From contig CANQBH010000015.1 of the NCBI GenBank assembly GCA_947589155.1, forward strand, positions 1-49,263: a stretch of DNA of 49,263 nucleotides, written 5' to 3'. The position numbers and the translations under genes are program-made. Of this stretch, positions 44,770 to 49,263 are shown in pieces. Origin of the DNA: an uncultured Lachnospiraceae bacterium. Lineage in GTDB: Bacteria > Bacillota > Clostridia > Lachnospirales > Lachnospiraceae. The notes under the pieces were generated by a model. It did not search any database and was not told the DNA's origin. It saw only the letters and a list, made by a program, of their open reading frames with translations. Position 1 is the first letter of the stretch, and each line of letters starts with the position of its first letter.

Positions 44770-45363
44770 TCAATGCACGCTGATAGCATCCGCGATCTTT
44801 TGGTAAGTGCTCTCACCGATCCCGGAGACTTTTGTGATATCCTTTTCTGACGCGAACGCGCCATGTTCCTGACGGTAGGCGACGATTGCCTTCGCCTTTC
44901 CCTCGCCGATGCCGGTCAGGCTCGTCAGTTCCGCTTCCGTCGCCGTGTTGATATTGATCCTGCCGTCGTCCTGCACGCCGGAGCCCGCGGAAACCTCCGC
45001 CGCCTCCTCCTGCGTCGGCACATAGATCTGCTGTCCGTCCTCCAGAGGCGACGCCTGATTGATCTGACGGTCGCAGGCATCCTCCCGCAGGCCGCCCGCC
45101 ATCTCCAGCGCTTCATAGATCCGGCTTCCCTGCGCCAGACGGTAAACGCCGGGCGATACGACGGCGCCGCAGACCTGCACGCAGATCTCCGCGGAATCTG
45201 TTGGCTCCGTTTTCCCGTCCGAATCTTTTGCCTCCTGCTCCTGCCTTTCCTGCGCGTCCTGCCCGTCAAGATCCGTCTGCTCGAAATAGGATCGCCCGCC
45301 GCAGCCGCCGCAGAGCAAAAGGAGCGCGGCCATTGCCAATATCACGATATTTTTTCTTTTCAT
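44770..45363 (-). CDS. comEA: ComEA-like DNA-binding competence protein
   Basis: 197 residues: an N-terminal signal or anchor (3-20) ending in LLLLCGGCGG, perhaps a lipobox variant with Cys21, an acidic linker, an SLBB-type domain (CVQVCGAVVSPGVYRL, 60-117), and two helix-hairpin-helix motifs (RININTATEAELTSLTGIGEGKAKAIVAYR, ITKVSGIGESTYQKIADAI). ComEA binds double-stranded DNA outside the cell and passes it to ComEC. The comEB gene of Bacillus is absent; the two-component genes come next instead. The promoter is clear at 45416-45444. Confidence 0.9.
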   Translation of the reverse strand: MKRKNIVILAMAALLLLCGGCGGRSYFEQTDLDGQDAQERQEQEAKDSDGKTEPTDSAEICVQVCGAVVSPGVYRLAQGSRIYEALEMAGGLREDACDRQINQASPLEDGQQIYVPTQEEAAEVSAGSGVQDDGRININTATEAELTSLTGIGEGKAKAIVAYRQEHGAFASEKDITKVSGIGESTYQKIADAISVH

Positions 45364-45415
45364 GTTTCACCTTTCCGACAGACATCAGAAAGGAAAATTT
45401 ATTGTCTATTGCCCT

Positions 45416-45444
45416 ATTGTAACGAAAAGTTGAATTTATTACAA
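45416..45444 (-). promoter_or_regulatory. Promoter of the comEA operon
   Basis: TTGTAA (45444-45439), 17 bases, TACAAT (45421-45416) on the minus strand, 53 bases before the comEA ATG. It lies after argD, and no strong terminator separates them, so some arginine-operon read-through is possible. Confidence 0.75.
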
Positions 45445-45477
45445 GTATGTTGCAAAAATATTTCGTTGAAAACCATT

Positions 45478-46674
45478 TCATGAAAGATCCGTAAAGACCT
45501 TCGTCAGAATCTCCGCCATCCGGTCGATGTCCTGTTTCTCGATCACGAGCGGCGGCAGAAGGCGGACGACGTCATGTCCCGCCGAAAGGACCACCAGCCC
45601 TTCCTCCAGCGCCTTCTTCACCACGTCGCCTACCGGCAGATCCACCTGAAGCCCCTGCATAAAGCCCATACCGCGGCGGTCCCGAATAAAGGAGAATCGG
45701 TCTTTCATCCCGTCCAGCCGCTGCAAGAGATACGGCGTCACTTTTTCCACATGTTCCGGAATCGCGCGGCGCTCCATCAGCTCGATCGTCTTGTCCACGG
45801 CGGCGCAGACCAGCGGGTTGCCGCCGTAGGTCGTGCCGTGATCGCCGGGCTGCAGCGATGCGTCCGCCACACGCTGCGTAACCAGAAACGCGCCCACCGG
45901 CACGCCCGCTCCCAGCGCCTTGGCCGTCGTCAGGATATCCGGCGTCACGCCGTATTTCTGGAACGCAAACATCGCGCCGCTACGTCCCATACCGCACTGG
46001 ATCTCGTCGAGGATCAACAGGATATCCCGCTCGTCGCACAGTCCGCGCACCCGTTTCAAAAATTCCGGTTCCGCCGGATAAAGCCCGCCTTCGCCCTGCA
46101 CGGTCTCAAGAATGACCGCGCAGGTACGCTCCGTCACCTGCGCCTCCACGCTCGCGAAATCGTTGAACCGCGCGAAACGCACGCCGTCCATCAGCGGCAG
46201 GAACGGCTCCCGATAATGCGCCGTCCCGGTCGCCGAAAGTGCGCCGACGGTCCGCCCGTGAAAGGAATTTTCCATCGCCACGATCTCATGCCCCGCTTTT
46301 TTGTCGCGCAGATAGGCGTATTTTTTCGCGGTCTTGAGCGCGCCTTCCACCGCTTCCGCGCCGCTGTTGGTAAAGAAGACCTTATCCATGCCGGATACCT
46401 TGCAGATCTTCTCCGCCGCGCCGGCCATCGGCGGATGGTAGTAGAGATTCGACGTGTGCGTGATCTTATCGATCTGCGCCTTGAGCGCGTCGCCGTACTC
46501 CTTATCGTGATAGCCGAATGCCATCACACCGATACCGGAAGCAAAATCAAGATACTCCCGTCCCTGCGTGTCGTATAGATACACGCCTTCGCCCCGCTCA
46601 AACACGACCGGAAAGCGGTTGTAAACATGCAGTAAATGTTCTTCGGCCCTTTGCCTATACTCCTGCTCCTTCAT
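45478..46674 (-). CDS. argD: Acetylornithine aminotransferase
   Basis: Class III PLP aminotransferase converting N-acetylglutamate semialdehyde to N-acetylornithine. 398 residues. [42 protein letters not shown] and the PLP lysine K252 in [12 protein letters not shown] are all present. The ATG lies inside the end of argB (20-base overlap), with GAGG seven bases before it. Last gene of argC-J-B-D. Confidence 0.95.
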   Translation of the reverse strand: MKEQEYRQRAEEHLLHVYNRFPVVFERGEGVYLYDTQGREYLDFASGIGVMAFGYHDKEYGDALKAQIDKITHTSNLYYHPPMAGAAEKICKVSGMDKVFFTNSGAEAVEGALKTAKKYAYLRDKKAGHEIVAMENSFHGRTVGALSATGTAHYREPFLPLMDGVRFARFNDFASVEAQVTERTCAVILETVQGEGGLYPAEPEFLKRVRGLCDERDILLILDEIQCGMGRSGAMFAFQKYGVTPDILTTAKALGAGVPVGAFLVTQRVADASLQPGDHGTTYGGNPLVCAAVDKTIELMERRAIPEHVEKVTPYLLQRLDGMKDRFSFIRDRRGMGFMQGLQVDLPVGDVVKKALEEGLVVLSAGHDVVRLLPPLVIEKQDIDRMAEILTKVFTDLS

Positions 46675-47566
46675 GATAATACCTCGTCTCCTTATCGTCT
46701 AAGATCGCCGTACCGATACCTTTGTTGGTGAAGATCTCCAGCAGCAGGCAGTGCGGTATCCGCCCGTCCAGAATATGCACGCGGGATACGCCGTTGGCGA
46801 TGGCGTCCATACAGTTCTGCAGTTTCGGCAGCATACCGCCTCCGATAAAACCGCTTTGGATCAGTTCTTCCGCCTCCGTGACCGTCAGTTCGGAAATCAG
46901 CGTCGCCGGATCCTCCGGATCGCGGTAAACGCCTTCCATGTCCGTCAGAAACGCCAGTTTTTCCGCATTGACCGCCTGCGCGATGGCGCAGGCCGCGTCG
47001 TCCGCGTTGATGTTGTAGGTGGTGAACGTATCGTCCATGCCGACCGGACAGACGATCGGCAGGAAATCCTTTTCAAGCAGATCCATCAGCACCTTCGGAT
47101 CCACCTCCGTGATCTCGCCGACAAAACCGATGTCCTCGCCCTGCGAATATTTCTTTTTGACCTTTAAGAGGCCGCCGTCCTTCCCGCTGATCCCGACGGC
47201 GTTCACGCCGAGTTCCTGCACCATCTGCACCAGCGACTTATTGACTTTGTTCAGCACCATTTCGGCGATCTCCATCGTTGGCTCGTCGGTCTTGCGCAGA
47301 CCGTTGACAAATTCCGGCGTCATGCCGGTCTTCTCCACCCAGCGGCTGATCTCCTTTCCGCCACCGTGGACGATGATCGGCTTAAATCCGACCAGTTTCA
47401 ACAGCGTGACGTCCTGTATCACCTGTTTTTTCAGATCTTCGGCGATCATGGCGCTGCCGCCGTACTTGACCACGATGATCTTTCGGTTGAACCGCTGGAT
47501 ATAAGGAAGGGCTTCCACCAGAACCTGCGCCTTCCCCAGCACTTCCTGCATATGTTGATCTTCCAT
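46655..47566 (-). CDS. argB: Acetylglutamate kinase
   Basis: 303-residue amino-acid kinase phosphorylating N-acetylglutamate. [12 protein letters not shown] carries the phosphate-binding Lys, [12 protein letters not shown] the second Gly loop, and [20 protein letters not shown] and [28 protein letters not shown] the conserved C-terminal part. An N-terminal helix ([18 protein letters not shown]), typical of arginine-inhibited hexameric enzymes, suggests feedback inhibition. The ATG at 47566 is preferred over a GTG at 47569 because AAGGA stands seven bases away. Confidence 0.96.
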   Translation of the reverse strand: MEDQHMQEVLGKAQVLVEALPYIQRFNRKIIVVKYGGSAMIAEDLKKQVIQDVTLLKLVGFKPIIVHGGGKEISRWVEKTGMTPEFVNGLRKTDEPTMEIAEMVLNKVNKSLVQMVQELGVNAVGISGKDGGLLKVKKKYSQGEDIGFVGEITEVDPKVLMDLLEKDFLPIVCPVGMDDTFTTYNINADDAACAIAQAVNAEKLAFLTDMEGVYRDPEDPATLISELTVTEAEELIQSGFIGGGMLPKLQNCMDAIANGVSRVHILDGRIPHCLLLEIFTNKGIGTAILDDKETRYYHEGAGV

Positions 47567-47596
47567 CACTTTTTCCTTCTTTCCGTTCCGCCGCCG

Positions 47597-48829
47597 CTAG
47601 GAGCGGTAGTCGGCGTTGATCTTTACATAATCGTATGTCAGGTCGCAGCCCCACGCCGCGGCCTCGGCTTCGCCCATATTCATATCGCAGACGGCCGTTA
47701 CGCTGTCCGCCGATAAGATGCGGCTTGCTTCTTCCTCGCTGTAATCTGCAGCGACGCCCTGCCGCAGGATCATCAGCCGTCCGTTTGCGCTTTCCAGCGT
47801 CAGATCGACCCGCTCCGGATCAAACTGCGGCCCGGCATAACCCAGCGCGCAGAGGATCCTGCCCCAGTTGGCGTCATGTCCGAAAATGGCCGCCTTGGTC
47901 AGATTGGAGGAGATCACGGATCTTGCAAGGACCGCGGCGTCCTCCTCGGTCTTCGCATGTACGACCTTGACCTCAAACAGCGCGGTCGCGCCCTCGCCGT
48001 CTCCTGCCATCATTTTTGCCAGCGTCCGGTTGACCCTTGTCAGCGCCTCGACGAACGTTTCATACGCTTCGTTCTTTTCCGTGATCTTTTCGTTGCCCGC
48101 CATGCCGTTTGCCAGCAGAAGGCAGGTGTCGTTTGTAGAAGTGTCGCCGTCCACCGAGATCATGTTATAGGTCTTTGCGACCGAACCGCGCAGCGCCTCC
48201 TGCAGAAGTTCCTGCGAAATGCAAAGATCCGTCGTGACGAAGGACAGCATCGTACACATATTGGGATGGATCATGCCGCTTCCTTTGCACATTCCACCCA
48301 CCGTTACGCTTGTCCCGCCCACGGTAAAAGTGACGGCCGCCTCCTTTTCGCGGGTATCCGTCGTCATGATCGCGCGCGCCGCTTTGTTTTCGGCTTCCCG
48401 TCCTCTTGCCAGTCCCGGCGCCATTGCGCGGATCCCCTGTTCGATCCGCTCCATCGGCAGCTGCATACCGATCACGCCGGTCGACGCGACCAGCACGGAA
48501 TCCTGCGGGATCTGAAGCGTAGAAGCCGCGCATCCCGCCGTCCTTTCGCAGTAATCCATGCCTTCTTTTCCGGTGCAGGCGTTAGCGATTCCGGCGTTGA
48601 TCACGACCGCGCGCGCCGCTTTTCCTTCCTCTACGATCCTGCGATCCCACAACACCGGCGCGGCCTTTACGACGTTCTGCGTAAAAGTTCCTGCCGCTGC
48701 GGCGGGACGCTCGCTGAACAGCAGCGCCATATCGTCCCTGTCTTTATATTTGATCCCTGCGGCGGTATGCGCCGCCAGAAACCCTTTTGCGGCCGTAACG
48801 CCGCCCTTGATCTCCGTGATCTCTTTCAT
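47597..48829 (-). CDS. argJ: Bifunctional ornithine acetyltransferase/N-acetylglutamate synthase
   Basis: Recycles the acetyl group from N-acetylornithine to glutamate. 410 residues. ArgJ cuts itself before a Thr that becomes the nucleophile: here MIHPNMCTMLSF puts it at Thr193, with Cys192 at the position usually occupied by Ala. GDGEGATALFEV and VVINAGIANACTG are other signatures. Whether it also makes N-acetylglutamate from acetyl-CoA cannot be read from sequence. The start at 48829 follows an AAAGGA site, 27 bases after argC. Confidence 0.95.
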   Translation of the reverse strand: MKEITEIKGGVTAAKGFLAAHTAAGIKYKDRDDMALLFSERPAAAAGTFTQNVVKAAPVLWDRRIVEEGKAARAVVINAGIANACTGKEGMDYCERTAGCAASTLQIPQDSVLVASTGVIGMQLPMERIEQGIRAMAPGLARGREAENKAARAIMTTDTREKEAAVTFTVGGTSVTVGGMCKGSGMIHPNMCTMLSFVTTDLCISQELLQEALRGSVAKTYNMISVDGDTSTNDTCLLLANGMAGNEKITEKNEAYETFVEALTRVNRTLAKMMAGDGEGATALFEVKVVHAKTEEDAAVLARSVISSNLTKAAIFGHDANWGRILCALGYAGPQFDPERVDLTLESANGRLMILRQGVAADYSEEEASRILSADSVTAVCDMNMGEAEAAAWGCDLTYDYVKINADYRS

Positions 48830-48855
48830 CCGATCCGTCCTTTCCTTTCTTAATC

Positions 48856-49263
48856 TTATGGGAACATCGGCACGAGTTCCAGACCTTCCTGCTCCCGCAG
48901 GCCGAACATCAGGTTCATGTTCTGCACCGCCTGTCCCGCCGCGCCTTTGACCAGATTATCCAGCGCGCCCATCAGGACGACCCTGTGCGTCCTCTCATCC
49001 ACTTTGAGGCCGATGTCCACAAAGTTGGAGCCCTCGACCCACTTCGTCTCCGCGCTCATGCCCGGCGAAAGCACGCGGATAAAATACTCGCGGTCGTAAT
49101 ACGCGTGCAGAACATCCCACAATTCTTCTTCCGTCGGATAAACCGCTTCGCCGTTCTTCCGGCGCACCGCGTTCAACTGCGCGTAGGCCGTGACAAGAAT
49201 ACCGCGGTTCATCGGCAGAAGATGCGGCGTGAACGAGATCACCACGTCGCTGTTGCAGGCGTA
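48856..49263 (-). CDS. argC: N-acetyl-gamma-glutamyl-phosphate reductase, partial (5' end beyond window)
   Basis: The C-terminal 135 codons are present; the frame continues past the right edge (YACNSDVVISFTPHLLPMNRGI). That phrase contains the conserved His region, and KWVEGSNFVDIGLKVDERT and GALDNLVKGAAGQAVQNMNLMFG close the protein as in other ArgC. NADPH-dependent reduction of N-acetylglutamyl phosphate. First visible gene of the arg operon; its promoter lies outside. Confidence 0.95.
   Translation of the reverse strand, partial: YACNSDVVISFTPHLLPMNRGILVTAYAQLNAVRRKNGEAVYPTEEELWDVLHAYYDREYFIRVLSPGMSAETKWVEGSNFVDIGLKVDERTHRVVLMGALDNLVKGAAGQAVQNMNLMFGLREQEGLELVPMFP

Overview
This window comes from a spore-forming, anaerobic-type Firmicute of the Clostridia. 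Lachnospiraceae is the most likely family, but that is an inference from gene content and style, not a search. The signs are the spore genes gpr, spoIIP and a GerMN lipoprotein, a single perfect CIRCE element ahead of hrcA-grpE-dnaK-dnaJ, RNase J, IreB/RuvX/DUF1292, consensus sigma-A promoters, strong AGGAGG-type ribosome binding sites and moderately high GC with GC-rich third positions. Almost every gene is on the minus strand. The plus-strand genes are an HPr-like protein, an AraC-type regulator, rpsT and a decayed toxin fragment.

Layout, read along the minus strand from high to low coordinates. (1) 49.3-45.5 kb: arginine biosynthesis, argC (cut by the edge)-argJ-argB-argD. (2) 45.4-38.2 kb: a compact run comEA, OmpR-type response regulator, sensor kinase, GerMN lipoprotein, comEC and holA, ending against divergent rpsT. 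(3) 37.8-35.7 kb: spore protease gpr and spoIIP. (4) 35.4-33.0 kb: an isolated, strongly signalled FliD-like protein with a duplicated module, and an MFS transporter. (5) 32.9-24.7 kb: lepA, hemW, then the heat-shock operon hrcA-grpE-dnaK-dnaJ. (6) 24.6-13.5 kb: an accessory block holding an AraC regulator divergent from a GPH symporter, GH3 and GH78 (rhamnoside use), then a LacI regulator, a MATE exporter and a small membrane protein. (7) 13.4-9.3 kb: prmA, rsmE, cysteine desulfurase, thiI. (8) 9.0-7.6 kb: HPr-like gene (plus) and mtaB. (9) 7.5 kb to the left edge: ireB, ruvX, DUF1292, rnj, trmR-like methyltransferase, trhP-like U32 protein, lactonase-family protein, aroC and tgt (cut by the edge).

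The backbone comEA-comEC-holA-rpsT-gpr-spoIIP-lepA-hemW-hrcA-grpE-dnaK-dnaJ-prmA-rsmE-mtaB has the same order as I recall for Bacillus subtilis. The IreB/RuvX/DUF1292/TrmR/TrhP chain is a second block of conserved order. What is unusual is what has been inserted between these blocks.

Common themes are tRNA and ribosome modification (tgt, trhP, trmR, mtaB, thiI, prmA, rsmE, with a cysteine desulfurase as sulfur source), protein quality control, sporulation and DNA uptake. The most interesting items are: the FliD-like protein standing alone; a two-component system and spore-type lipoprotein lodged inside the competence operon; a 39-bp promoter cassette used twice around the LacI-MATE pair; a MATE promoter whose -10 box sits in the loop of a long perfect palindrome; and aroC lying close to a TrhP homologue.
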